Shown piece after piece: positions 1 through 13,030 of a DNA stretch of 64,000 nucleotides (its first letter is position 1; each line of letters begins with the position of its first letter). This DNA comes from Isoetes taiwanensis (lineage: Eukaryota; Streptophyta; Lycopodiopsida; Isoetales; Isoetaceae). The notes below the pieces were generated by a model, which worked only from the letters and a program-made list of their open reading frames with translations, did no database searches and was not told where the DNA came from. The position numbers and the translations under genes were made by a program. Where the stretch lies: the NCBI GenBank assembly GCA_021234155.1, contig JAJEKV010000053.1, forward strand, positions 9,988,602 to 10,052,601. Direction: 5' to 3'.

Positions 1-476
1 AAGAAAACAGAACAAGAGAGAACAATGAGAGGAAAAAGATAAGCTTCCTTGATATCAATGATGAACATACATGAGCTCTCGCAATCGAGAGAAGACTGAA
101 AGGAGACAAGACTCAAAACTCATCTAAACTCATGTGCTAGCTCTACTCATATATATAGTACAATGGCCTTTGGCCCAATATAGACACTCTGACTGATCTC
201 GGTGCCGACTCCTGGAAGGAGGCCTGATTTGCAGGAATGTTGGCGGTGCCTCTTGAAGTGCCTAGAACCACGCTGACGCTGACGCAGGCGGTGACAGGCC
301 ATCACTTGTCTGAACGGCGCCTCTTGGTAGCAGACCCAGGCTTTGACTGCGTGGTCTGCGGCTTGGTCTTCTGCTGGGCCTTTGACGACTGACCGGTGGC
401 TGACTGTGGATCCTTGTTCTTGACCTGGTCCGTCGTATGCATGAATAGTCCTGTACCAGGAGGCACATGACTAACA
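1..476 (-). mobile_element. 3' LTR of an LTR retrotransposon (cut by window edge)
   Basis: Read on the minus strand, this segment starts TGTTAG directly after a purine tract, the arrangement expected of a 3' LTR. It contains a TATA-like ATATATATGAG around 149-160, about 320 bases into the repeat, which would be the U3/R boundary. It continues to the window edge without a visible CA end, so its length and partner LTR cannot be checked. No matching second LTR was seen upstream of the internal region. The LTR call rests on position, the TG start, the purine tract and the TATA box. Confidence 0.6.
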
Positions 477-488
477 CTCCCCCCACCA
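477..488 (-). promoter_or_regulatory. Polypurine tract
   Basis: On the minus strand the sequence GGTGGGGGGAG lies immediately before the TGTTAG start of the LTR. A purine tract abutting the 3' LTR is the plus-strand primer of LTR retrotransposons. It fixes the element as running from high to low coordinates. Confidence 0.6.
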
Positions 489-489
489 A

Positions 490-2733
490 ACGACACTCAG
501 AGTGAAGAAAAGGAGGAAGTGTTTCTGAGGGCGGGAAGCCATCAGTCTGAAAGTGATCCTCACGGGAGTGAGGACGGGCACCATTATGGTATTTGCCAAT
601 GAGATCCTGGCGGACTTGAAGAGCAGGAGGCGTGTTGAGCCCCAGAGCAGGATCAGCATCAATCAGAAAATGAGAGCGCACCATGTCTTCAAGGGCAGCA
701 TGGGCGTCAGAAGAAACAAACTGGCATTCCATGAGTAGGCAGGTCTGGAGACCAAAGGCACTGACACTGGCATTTGGATTGCAGTGAAAGATGGGACGCC
801 GATTTCAAGGAGCCGAAAGCAGGGATGCATTTGAGAGCGTTAGACGAAAAACCAGCTTGAAGGTGGACTGAAGGATCTGGGGAGGTGGCGGCATTCTGCA
901 AGAAGGTGTCAAGACCATGAAGAGCATCAGCAGGGCGTTGCCAACCACGCTCATTGGCAATATAGATCCAATTTGTGGTGTTATCAAGAGTGGCACCATC
1001 CTCCCAATTGGAGCGGCTTACAAAACGGGGATCCCACCGGAGATCCGTCGAGATCTGAGGTGGAGTCCATCCAACATGGCCATCCATGACCTTGGTCCAA
1101 AAGGGGAGGCGCCAATCAGAGGTGAGGAACCTGGGGCGTGGAGGGACACCCAGGGAAGCATAGGGAGAGGGGACCATGCCCGTGGGCGTGGGCTGCTGAG
1201 CCTGCTCCCGGAATTCACTGACAAGGGCCGGATCAAGAGCTTTGCACCAATGGTCCCAGACAGAAGCAGAGAGCTGAGAGTTGACAGGAGGGCTATCCCA
1301 GCCCGTGGGGACTGTTTTGCTATCCAGAAGAGCACGCAATTGATTGTAACCTGCTAGGTGCTGCATACAAACTTGTGCATAGGGAAGATCCTCGGGATGT
1401 CCCAGATACTTCCTTATCTGTTGCAGCACTTCCGCTTGCCAGAGAGGCAAATGATGAGCAAGCTCAGGCATGTACTCTTGATGAAGAGCGTGTGTCTGAG
1501 CATGATCAGCTAGATAGGGGTTGTTATCCACAAGCAACCATTGAAGAGTGGGGTCATCCCGAAATCTCTCCTGTGTATCACCCAGATAGAAGTCATGAAA
1601 AATGTAGGCCATGGGCTGAACAACTCTGAAGATGATGAAATCCGGATCTGCACAGTGAATGAGATCAAAGACCAAAAGGGCACAGCATAAACCTTTGTCT
1701 TCAATAGAGAGGTCTGGCCAGATCCGAAGAAAATCTGCAGTGCGCAGGGGAACATCTACGGGACCATCAGCCCCATGCCACTTCAGAAGAAAGAGGTGGC
1801 GGCGGGCAACCACATAATCCAGATAACAGGAAGGAACAGGGAAATCAACAGGCAGGTTGCTAACTATGGTAACATAGCCGTCAAGTTTGGTCTGAGCCTC
1901 ATCAGCAGACTGAATAGCTTGCTGTAGCTGTTGTTCGAGGTCACGGATCCGGTTGTCCTTTTCTAACAGAAGGCGTGACTGGTCACGGACCCGTTTCTGA
2001 GAAGTGTTGACCTGAGAGGTGGATTGCCCAGAAGCATTGAGTCGAAGCACGGCAATCTCAGCGTCATCAAGAATTTTCTGTTTCTGAACCTCCGTAAGCT
2101 GATCTTGGATGTGAGCTGAGAGGTTTGTGTGGAAAGCTGAGCCGTCAAAGAGGCAATTTTAGCGTCACGCGCTGTAAGGTCTTGGGCTTGAGTGTTGTAA
2201 TTCCGAGAGAGTTCTGTATACAGCATGTCAAGTTTGGCAATGTCTTTATCCTTTTCAACCAAGAGGGTTTCTCGTTCCTTGACCTGTTCCAATAATTCTT
2301 GAATGGTGGTCTGCAATTGGACCTGCTGATCGGCAAGCTGAGTAATCTGATTTTGGGCATCCTTGAGATCTTCACGGGCCTGTAAAAGAGCCCCGTGCTT
2401 GTCTTGAAGCTGGGTCTCCAGAGTCTGAACTTGCGTGTGCATGAAGGTCACGGTGAACCGCGTCGGAGGCCTCCAGGGCCGTTTGAACCCCATTCAGGAG
2501 AGCTTCCTGGGATTCTTCTTGAGAGCAGCCGCCTGAACATCCTGCTGATACTGATACAAAAGCTGACGAGGGTGCTGTGGTGGTGGAGCCTGCTGTTGCC
2601 TGGTTTGCGATGTTTGGGAGACATGGTGTAAACTGGAATGCTTTGATTCTGTAGCGGACTCTATAAATATGCAAACAACCTTGACCAAACATGAGATAGT
2701 AAACATCTTAGCTGGGATTTTCTGTAACAACAT
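490..2733 (-). pseudogene. Decayed gag-like coiled-coil gene of the LTR element
   Basis: Three overlapping minus-strand reading frames (about 2733-2494, 2493-1963 and 2050-707) form one interrupted protein. The first part is Gln/Pro-rich. The middle is a long heptad-like coiled coil (runs such as LETQLQDKHGALLQ and RIRDLEQQLQQAI). The last about 370 residues are globular and rich in Trp and Pro. A fourth frame (732 to about 490) seems to continue the C-terminus to the polypurine tract. At least two frameshifts are needed to join the parts. No zinc knuckle, protease, integrase or reverse transcriptase is visible, so the element is probably non-autonomous or internally deleted. I recognise no named family; gag-like is inferred from position before the LTR and the coiled-coil architecture. 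A captured host gene is the alternative. Confidence 0.5.
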
Positions 2734-3603
2734 AGCCTGTTATCCAATGAACCAATAAGAAGCAATCATTTCCTTCCCAATAGCCTTTGTGCATATGCAA
2801 GTCTTTATCTTTAACCATTGAATGCCATTTTAATATTTTAAACCTAGTGAATGGCAAAACTTTAGATCTTTCATGTTATCAAGGTCAGATTAAAAAGTAC
2901 CCATACAAATGTTATATAGAAAAGAATACATAAATTCAATTTGTTTTTTCTTTTTTGGAGGGGTTAATGCCAGAATTTGGCTCTCAAAGAATCTCTATGC
3001 CAAGAACCCATTGCCACATTTGTCAAGAACCCTAAAATAAATGACGCAACTACCATTGACATGTTTAGAAATGAATCAGTTGCAAGTAAAACTGTGAGAA
3101 GATGGAGCTGAAGCGCCAAATGAAAGAACAACAAATTATATTTCGCCACATGCACCATATCCTAATGAGGTTTGCAATATTTGGTGATTAAGTGATGGAA
3201 GGGGATAAGTTGACGCCTTAACAATCTTATTAACCGAAAGTTGTATGGAAACTCAATTCTAGCACCAAAATTAGCATAAAGGACAAAATTCCCATAGATT
3301 CAACATCAACACAACCTTTTGACCCATTAGATTCAATCAGTCGTCCATATCAGCACATGATCGAAGACTTTTTGCTTGAAGATTTAATGCAATCGCAACC
3401 TGTGGACAACACAAGTCTCTTTTGCGAGGCCCTCAACGTGGTTAAATATTCCAAAGATAGAACAACATTTTCAATAAAGTCCGGTCCCTCTGGCAACTTT
3501 AACAAAGGCAGTGACCATCGATGACATGTTGAATTTGACTGGAATACAACCTCTGGCTGGGCGATTTAAGATCCAAACTCTGTCTGTTCAGCAGCACAGA
3601 ATC
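2734..3603. other. Non-coding upstream region of the OPR gene
   Basis: AT-rich sequence with no supported gene. It separates the truncated retrotransposon from the OPR start and presumably includes the OPR promoter and 5' UTR. The OPR frame is open upstream to an ATG at 3511, so the N-terminus could be longer by 31 residues. No clear TATA box could be assigned with confidence. Confidence 0.5.
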
Positions 3604-5158
<1,555 letters not shown>

Positions 5159-5324
5159 GTCTGCGCCGTATTGTTAAATAGATTATAAATGCTCATACCA
5201 CAACACACGTGGAATAATCTGTCAAAAATAATTTTTATTATTATCTATGTATGTACATAATATAATATGTATGTTCAGCCAACTTGTCTTAGGAAACGCC
5301 AAGTCTCCCACAGGGGGCGCCCAA
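5159..5324. other. OPR 3' flank and PBS-like segment
   Basis: The first part is AT-rich OPR 3' flank with AATATAATATG-like polyadenylation context near 5255-5270. Around 5305-5324 the minus strand reads TTGGGCGCCCCCTGTGGGAG, which resembles the GGCGCC-containing primer-binding segments found just after 5' LTRs of plant retrotransposons. It lies immediately next to the LTR candidate 5325-5768. Confidence 0.35.
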
Positions 5325-5768
5325 TGAAATAACCAAGAAATACGAGATAAAGCGTGGTGAGAGAATGAGTAATATCATTGCATGGACGCGCAACACAAAA
5401 GCCTTTGATTCATATTAATTAATCGAAGAAACTTAATTACATAGCAGATTGCTCCTCATGATCAGGCCAAATTGATGGAGGTAATGGAATCCTTTGGTTG
5501 GCACTATCATGTAATCATGGATGGTTCTAAGCTGGAGGTAATGGAATCCTTTGGTTGGCACTATCATGTAATCATGGATGGTTCTAAGCACCGATATGAC
5601 AGTTAAGAAAGTTACTGAGTAAGTCATAGACACATGTTGACCAAAAACCAAACATTTTAGGCTTCGATTTGAAGCTGTCAACACTTACTGATAAAGTTAC
5701 AAAGTTACAGACACATATATACCACAGACTTTAGACTTTGACTTGAAGCTGGCTATGCATCAGCAACA
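5325..5768 (-). mobile_element. Candidate LTR of a degraded Ty1/copia element
   Basis: On the minus strand this roughly 444-bp segment begins TGTTGC and ends TTTCA, with a TATATATG box about 50 bases in. It lies just downstream of a copia pol C-terminus on the same strand, where the 3' LTR should be. It contains a 57-bp tandem duplication. No second LTR was found for comparison, so the boundaries are provisional. Confidence 0.4.
5476..5589. repeat. 57-bp tandem duplication
   Basis: The unit beginning TGGAGGTAATGGAATCC at 5476 is repeated exactly from 5533. Both copies end GGATGGTTCTAAGC. It lies in the candidate copia LTR. Confidence 0.9.
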
Positions 5769-5854
5769 CTTAGTTTGGGTAGACACACACATTTTGAAAT
5801 GTCTTCTACATACCTGCTCTTCAAACAAACAATACAATAGAAAGTTAAATATCA

Positions 5855-6195
5855 AACCGAGGAATCCTCCATCATGACCATCCCAAGTTCCTCTAGACAT
5901 TTATTGAATCTTTTCTTTGGCAAGGGCTTGGTAAGGATGTCTACTGTCATAACACTGACATAATATGCCTAATTTCCAAGTGCTCTTCTGCAACCTTTCC
6001 TTAGTAAAATGGTACTGGATTTTTTCGATATGCTTTGCCTCTAGAAATTAGTGGGATTCCTTACCAAGCTTATTGCTGTTGTTCTCTTGTCGTTGAGGAT
6101 TATAGAGGTCCTGGTTGAATTGCTCTTAAATCCTTGAGCAATTTTTAAGCCAGATGGCTTCTTTGGCAACTGCATAGATAGCTATGTGCTTTTTC
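5855..6195 (-). pseudogene. Degraded Ty1/copia RNase H / pol C-terminus
   Basis: Minus-strand translation in shifting frames gives, in order, AVAKEAIWLKN, ILNDKRTTAISLVRNP, AKHIEKIQYHFTKE and VDILTKPLPKKRFNKCLEEL. These match the conserved end of copia polyproteins (A.KEAIWL, DN..AI.L..NP, KHI.I.YHF.RE, .DI.TK.L...F..L...LG). The RNase H Asp-Asn is partly preserved as ND. At least two frameshifts and a stop separate the blocks. No upstream RT or integrase was seen towards higher coordinates, so the fragment is truncated. Confidence 0.75.
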
Positions 6196-7224
6196 GATTG
6201 GCAAATCCTAGGTTTATATATGAGGTAAAGAGAATATCCCAATATATGCTAAAAAGGAGCAACACCATTGGCTCCTACAACCTTGGAATGGGATATTCTG
6301 GAATATGCTTGAAAGGAGCAAAACAGTTTTGGAATTCCGGACTTCAAAGAAAACCACAGTTTTGAGAAATTGCGGACTTCAAACTAGGGCACAAATTAGA
6401 AGTCGTCGGCAGTGCTGCGCAGTAAAGGTTTTTGTGGCTTTTCCACTGTGATGGATTGAAGTTAGGATGGTTGTGATGGCACGAAGCATAGAATTGCTTA
6501 CAGAATTCTATGATGTTCGGAAATAGCTCGAGGATGTGGGCAAAAGGGCGTTTCTCAGGTAGCGACTATAGCACACAGAGTGTTTTTGCTGGAGCCACTG
6601 CTTCCAGAATTCCAAAGCTTCTATGCATCCTCTTATTTGCGTCATGTTGGATGCACTAATTAGTTCATGTACTGCCATCAGGGGATAAGAAAACGTTTTT
6701 GGAAAGAGCTTGGGAAGAACCAACAGGTATCTTTTAACGATGCTTGCTTCTATTCTCTATAGATTAGAAAATGCCAAAATACAGATTCCAGTCTAATAAG
6801 TACGAATTCCATACCTATGGCATATAGATCTCCATTATATTGCAAATCTGCTAGGAGATCATCTTGCTTTTCGAGTTTGAAAATACATCTTTCAAATGGT
6901 TAAAGGTTATTCCATCGTTACAACAAACAGTTTCTGTACATTATGGATCCCACGCATCTGCTATTTGATGCCCACTAGGTTTTTTGTTGTCAAATTATAG
7001 TGGTGTGAGCTTTTGCAGAATAGACAAGCCACGAATGTATAACTCACTAAAGATCTGAAGCAGTAGGAAGATACGTGAGGCGTATATCTTTTGTGGGCAA
7101 TTTGACGAAGGAATAATTTCCATAACTCCGTAAACAAGCGCTCTTCAACCAAAATTGCATTATGTTTATAAAAGGTATCTTATTTTCATTATTAAGGGAC
7201 GATTTTAAGCTGGTTATAAGTGAC

Positions 7225-7302
7225 AAGGTTGGTAAAATGGAGTTGTTCAATTGTTTGCTTGATAAGGTTGGTAAAATGGAGTTGTTCAATTGTTTGCTTG
7301 AT
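7225..7302. repeat. 39-bp tandem duplication
   Basis: The unit AAGGTTGGTAAAATGGAGTT (first 20 bases) at 7225-7263 is repeated without change at 7264-7302. Confidence 0.9.
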
Positions 7303-7850
7303 AATGAGTTTCACGTTGTGCTATAAAATGGATGGATAAAATTCAGCGAATGGACGAATAAAGTTCAGTGATGTGAAATGTCAAACTCATGCCCACAAAT
7401 TGAAAAATGTGGGAATCAGTTGTCTGTTTAAAAATACTACCCAAATTGGAAGCCTTCGCCCCAGCTGTAAGGGGATATATAGAAGTTGGAGAAAATTGCC
7501 AAACAGGGGATACATTTTCAGGAAGGAGATGCCAGTGGTATGAAGTATGCCATGCATTTAGTGATGGTATAGAAACCAAAGTCCCAATCATGTGTAAAAA
7601 CTTACAATATTAATATCAATAATCAATGTGCTGGCATTATTAAGAATTTAAATCAAAATTTCAATGGTTTAATGTGTTTAACATATGAATTCTAAGAACC
7701 TACCATAGAATTACACGTTCTTTATGACCATTGTGGCACTATACATGACACGTTAGCTAAGAATACAAATAGAACGACAAAAGAGAAGAAGAATATGAAA
7801 TGATCCTTATAGGTGAAAAGCTGAAGCAGAAGAGCTGTTCAGACATATAA

Positions 7851-7942
7851 TTGACGCAGAAGATGTGTCGTTAACATAGCAAATAATGCAGAAGAATTGA
7901 CGCAGAAAATGCGTCGTTAACATAGCAAATAATGCAGAAGAA
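7851..7942. repeat. 46-bp tandem duplication
   Basis: A unit starting TTGACGCAGA at 7851 is repeated at 7897 with a few substitutions. The duplication is also present in the inverted copy around 52190-52280, so it predates that copying event. Confidence 0.85.
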
Positions 7943-8371
7943 CACTCTCCAGACGACGATTTGGGCTTTGCACCACCCTTCTCTGGCTATGGGTTCTTAC
8001 AGTCACATTTTCAAATCCAGATGCCATCGCACCTTTCTTTTCCCTATGCATCTACACTGCAACTATCTAACTTGACTGTCTTTTACTTAAAAGATACTTT
8101 GTCCAAATCCACATTAGCCTCCACCTTTCACAACCTAAAGCAAATATGCATTCCTCAAAATGGTCTCCATTCCAATTGATGAATCATATCTACATCTATA
8201 TTCTTCATGGAAATTGAAGACAATCACTTTCCCACTAAGTACTTCTTCTTAACCAAAGATATATTGGATAGATATAGGTCTGTCTATCTATCTATCTATC
8301 TATTAATATATATTTACATTCAAGTAAAAACGAATTCCCACACAATCTATCTATCTATTAATATACTAGAA

Positions 8372-8397
8372 TTTTTTTTTTTTTTTTTTTTTTTTTT
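8372..8397 (-). other. LINE poly(A) tail
   Basis: An uninterrupted run of 26 T on the plus strand marks the 3' end of the minus-strand LINE. It follows an AATTAATGACAAAACCACC-type 3' UTR end that is also present in the copy at about 51700-51750. Confidence 0.9.
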
Positions 8398-8733
8398 GAA
8401 AGCAAGAGGTGGTTTTGTCATTAATTATAGAATCTCAAGATACATAGCTTGAATGTGCTTTATAGAGAAGCACATTTGAAAAGATGATGAACATAGAGCT
8501 TCATATTATAGTTATGAGCTCTAGCACAAAATAGAAGGACAGAATGTTAACAACGTGCCAATAGATAGCAAGATCTCGGATATGAACAGTTCGATGAAGC
8601 TCCAAAAAGACGAAACTGAAGCTCTGTACCCACCAAAAACACCTGCAAAAAGTACAGTCTTTCCCAAAAACAAACCAGATGAAGATTAGATAAGAGCAGA
8701 GGCATATTTAGGAGTAGGCTGGGGCCATGAGGA

Positions 8734-11700
8734 TCAGTGATCAGAGAAGAAAATATCATTGAAATAGGCATTGAATTGGTCCGTGGATCCGAAATAGTAC
8801 TGGTTTGGACCCCAATTGTTTGTGTAGAAGAGCCGAAATTTATCCTTGTCCTCCAGAAGTATCAGAAGGGAACCATATAGATCAGCTAGGAGTTTATGAT
8901 TGTAGTACATGGTTCTGTATCTGATCAACTGTCTTTCTGTGAGGATGAAACTATTAATGGCCAGAAAAGCCCAAAGACAGTGGATCTGTACCACTTCCCT
9001 GCAGAATATAGATGCCCAAAGATCTTCACTGTCTTTCAGATAGCTGATGTGCCCTTTCTTCATGAGGAAGGATTCCATGGAGGTAGCCAAGTCATTCTTC
9101 ATAACCTTATCTCTGGAACCTTGTGTGTAAGGCGAAGCATCATCAAATTTCCGGGCTCCTTCTCCACGCAAAAAGTTAAGATATTCTAGAATCATCCGAG
9201 AGAAAGGCATTAGAATCCACCACATTTAGATTGGAAGCAAATAAATTATAGTAACCCCTAAAAGCGCCATGATTCTCCCAGTTCCTGTCAATGTTAGCTC
9301 CAATATTTTTATTTTTATAAGCAGTGGCAATAGTCTCAAAGTCAAATTGGAAATTCATTTTAATCCAAAAAATAGAGGGCCTTTTCTTTCCAAACAAAAC
9401 ACGGTTTCTAGCTTTCCAAATATTCCAAAGAGCAATGAAAATGACTGTGTTCTTGAAGCTGTCATTTTTTTGTATGAAAGAAAGAAAATGACCATCATAC
9501 AAAATACCAAATTTTTCAGCAATCCAATCCCAGAAACCAGACAACTTGTCACAGCAAAAGATGTGAATCATATCTTCAACAGCATTACATTTTAGAGGAC
9601 AGTTGGCCACAGTATTTGGATATCTCTTAGACATAGAATGTAAATTGTTAAGACTGCCATTAGCAACAAGCCATATGAAATAGGAGATTCTAGGAGGGCA
9701 ATAAGAATTCCAAACATTCTTGAAAAGAACTTTAAAAGGCGATCATGATTAATGCCCCATTTAGTTATAGCCTTGCTATCAAAAGGACCAGTGGCTATAG
9801 CAGTGTACACATTTTTCACTTTATAGTCAAATTTATCATTCAAAGACCAGTCTCCTTTCCCAGAGTTAGGAGAAAGATTAGAAAGAAAAGGCTTGATAAG
9901 AGAATAGATCTTTCTATCAGAAGAGGTACCCCTAATAATGTGTTTTAAAGCAGTCCAAGAGATAATTCTATCTCCAACAAACAGATCTCTGATGAAGTAA
10001 AACCCAGCATCATGCCATTTCTTACAGATTTTGGGATGTTTGATGGCCAGAAAGCAGGATCTATGATCAGCTAAAATAGGATTCCAAAAAATAGGGGTAT
10101 CACAATGAAGTTTATCAGCAGAGATGAATTGAAAGTCTTTGAAAATGGAATTCCAAGCTTTAATGATATTGCTCATTAGAGAAGAGGTGTTGGGAGCAGT
10201 TTTCGGATGAAAAGCGAAAGGTGGGGGCAATAAGTCTTTGAATAGATGGGTGACCAGAAGGTCGACTCTGATTGATCCAGTATCTGACAAACTTGTAGGC
10301 TGGGGATTGGTTCCCATAAATAGCTTTCCAAACAAATTTACCTGCAAGAGCTTGAGCTTGGAGGAAGAGATTTTTGCAGCCAAGACCCCCAATACATTTT
10401 GGCTTACAAATGGAGTTCCAGTTGACTAGATGACTGCCCTTCCAAATGAAATTCCTGATAATTTTTTCTAGATCCATGTAAACACATTTAGGTGCAACAA
10501 GAGCAGTGGAGAAGTAAACATGAGAACTTGCAAGGACAGAGTTTGCTATAACAGTTCTGCCAGCTAGGGAGAGGTAATTCCTGTAGTTATTCAGCTTTTT
10601 CTTTATTCTTTGAATAATAGGCTCCCAAAGACCTTTTAAGCTATGATCTAGAGATAAAGGCATCCCCAGGAGTTTAGTGGCATGACCAGATGGGAGAACA
10701 TTAATACCAAGCAGTTGGTGATCAGGAATGTCTCCTACAATAAGGCTTTTGTTGATGTTAAGATAGATACCAGAAGCAGCTGAAAATTTGTTGATAACAT
10801 TAAGGAAACAGTCAATATTTGCCAGATCAGCATAAAGGAAAGAGAAGGTGTCATCAGCATATTGAAGCATGGTAAGGTGATCATCTGAGTCTGGAAGATT
10901 GAGACCTCTGATTAATCCATTATCCTGATAATAGGAGATGACTCTGGATAACATTTCAGCTGCTACAAGGAACAAATATGGGGCAAGGGGACAGCCTTGC
11001 CTAACACCACAAGATAAGGAGAAGAAACCTGAAGGTACACCATTAACAAGAACAGCAGACTTAGATCTCAGATTTAGACCAAGAATAAGATTAATAAGCT
11101 TAGGATGGAAACCAAGTTTAACCATAGCAAACTGAAGGAAATCCCATCTAACTGAATCAAAGGCTCTTTTGAAGTCCAGCTTAAGAAGAATGCAATTTTG
11201 ATTAGAAATTTTATTCCAGTGCAAACCTTCCATAGCAGCCACATAATTGTCAAGAATATATCTATTAGGGAGAAAGGCTGATTGACTTGGACTAATATTT
11301 CTCTGCAAGAAGCTGTTAATTCTGAGAGCAATGATTTTGGCACACAGCTTGTAAGTGGTGTTGGTAAAAGAGATGGGCCTCCAATCTTGGAATTTGCAGG
11401 GATGATCAACTTTTGGAATCAGAGAGATAAAGCCACTAGCAATGGAGGTCTGAAGATAACCATTATTCCAAAATTCATGAACCATAGAGGTAAGATCAGA
11501 TTTGAAGATATCCCAGAACTTTATATAGAATTCAGCAGGTAAGCCATCTGGACCAGGAGATTTACCCTTACTGAAAGAGGATAGAGTGGAAAGAATCTCT
11601 TGTTGAGAAGGAAGAGTAACCATGGAATCATTCATCACTTCAGGAGCAGATGGCAAAATATTATTAACTATATCTCTAAATTCATTTGCCTTTACCAAAT

Positions 11701-13003
11701 CATTAGGAGGAATAGGTTTGTTTTGGAAAATATCCATATATTTATGCTTGAAGAAAGTGGCAATGTCAGAATGAGAAGACTGCATGGAGCCATTGTCATC
11801 AATGACCTCAGATATAGAATTTCTCAACACTCTACTCTTAGCTACCCTAAAGAAAAATTTAGAGCTACCAGAGTCCATTTTATTGGTGTATTTTATCTTG
11901 CATCTGATAGCAGAACCCTTGGCCTCAATCTCTTCAATGCTTCTAATTTTCCTTTCCAAAATTTCCTCACCTATCTGCAGATTTAGATTTGTAGGATCCT
12001 GCTGAAGTAAGGACCTGATATCTTTCATGAACTTAAGAAGTTAGTTTCTTTCCTCACAGCTACTAAGGTGCATGTTTTTAGACCAAGTTTTAATCCAAGA
12101 CTTCACAGCTTTAATTTTAGAGTAAAAGGTATTCTTATGCTGCATATTACCATTATTAGCATCCGAACTATTCATTCTCTCAGTTAGGTCCTCATAGAAG
12201 GCAACAAAATGAGAGCAGAAGTTCTCATTGTCTAAAAGAGAGATATTGAATTTGTAAGGAGTACTACCTTGCCTCTGGATTTTAGTGACATGAGAAGTGT
12301 GAAGAAACTGAGGTTGATGGTCAGAGATGGAGGTTCCTTCATCACTAGAAACATAGCTATTGTCCCAGAAAGAGGTGGCAGGATTGGACACATAATATCT
12401 ATCCAAAGTGCAATACACACGGGCTTTGTCTTTCTGTTTATTGGACCAGGTATAAGTAGCAGTGGAAGAAGGGATGTAAATCAGGCCATTGTCATTTAGA
12501 AGAGAATCCCAGGCCTGTTTTTCAGATCTAGTCATATTGATCTTATTCCCTAACTTTAAATCCCAGGATGGTGTATTATTAAAGTCACCAGCAAGAATCC
12601 AATTATCCAGATTTTGGGTACACAGCCAAGAGTTAATCTCATTCCAAATAGGTTCTCTTTCACTTGGAGAAGTGGGAGCATAGACATTAACAACCCCAAA
12701 GATAGAGTTGGAAATGGAGAGAATGACAGCTTGCCAGGTTTTAGAGGGACCATTATGAATAGTGATATGAGTAATATCACTTTTCCATATTATAGCAAGA
12801 CCACCACTAGTTCCAACAGACTCAATCCAAACAGAGGAGGAGTTTGGGAGGATCCATTCACCTAAATTGCTACATTCAAATGATGGTAACTTGATCTCTT
12901 GGAGAAGAATTATGTCAGCATTGTATAATTTGATCTGAGCAATGGCTCGTCTCCTTTTAAGAGGGCCTTTGATGCCTCTAAGGTTCCAGGATAAAATCTT
13001 CAT
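8734..13003 (-). pseudogene. LINE ORF2: AP endonuclease, reverse transcriptase, zf-RVT
   Basis: Starts MKILSWNLRGIKG at 13003. Endonuclease motifs in order: SWNLRG, LLQEIK, VNVYAPTSPSE, ILAGDFNNTPSWD and SDHQPQF. A single in-frame TAA at 12041-12043 separates it from the reverse transcriptase, which has GKSPGPDGLPAEFY, DWRPISFTNTTYK, LKLDFKRAFDSVRWDFL, SCGVRQGCPLAPYLF and the catalytic QYADDTFSF. The zf-RVT region (CPLKCNAVEDMIHIFC...LWNIWKARNRVLFG) follows around 9300-9630. After it is an extra tail of about 160 residues ending at 8734. Frameshifts lie near 10200, 9715 and 9190. The intact enzyme would nick target DNA and copy the LINE RNA by target-primed reverse transcription. This copy cannot encode it as it stands. 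Confidence 0.9.
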
Positions 13004-13030
13004 ATCCAGAAAGAGAAAGGGTCGGGGAAA

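Larger units (their letters stand above)
6196..8361. other. Non-coding spacer with short tandem duplications
   Basis: AT-rich DNA with no convincing gene; short open frames show no recognisable domain. Its right part (about 7577-8371) is the 3' flank of the LINE and recurs in inverted orientation at about 51748-52876. A (TCTA)n tract lies at 8281-8300 and again at 8346-8357. Confidence 0.6.

Noticed and set aside
1-3510. Matching 5' LTR for the element at 1-2733 upstream of the gag-like gene
   Set aside because: No sequence at 2734-3600 resembles the 3' LTR, and the LTR-like segment at 5325-5768 is different.
6508-7591. Small frames in the 6.2-8.2 kb spacer as genes
   Set aside because: No domain, no splice or codon evidence, and frames overlap on both strands. 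One of them spans the 39-bp duplication.
10238-12865. Plus-strand frames of 60-130 codons across the LINE
   Set aside because: Antisense shadows of ORF2, which has strong motif support on the minus strand.
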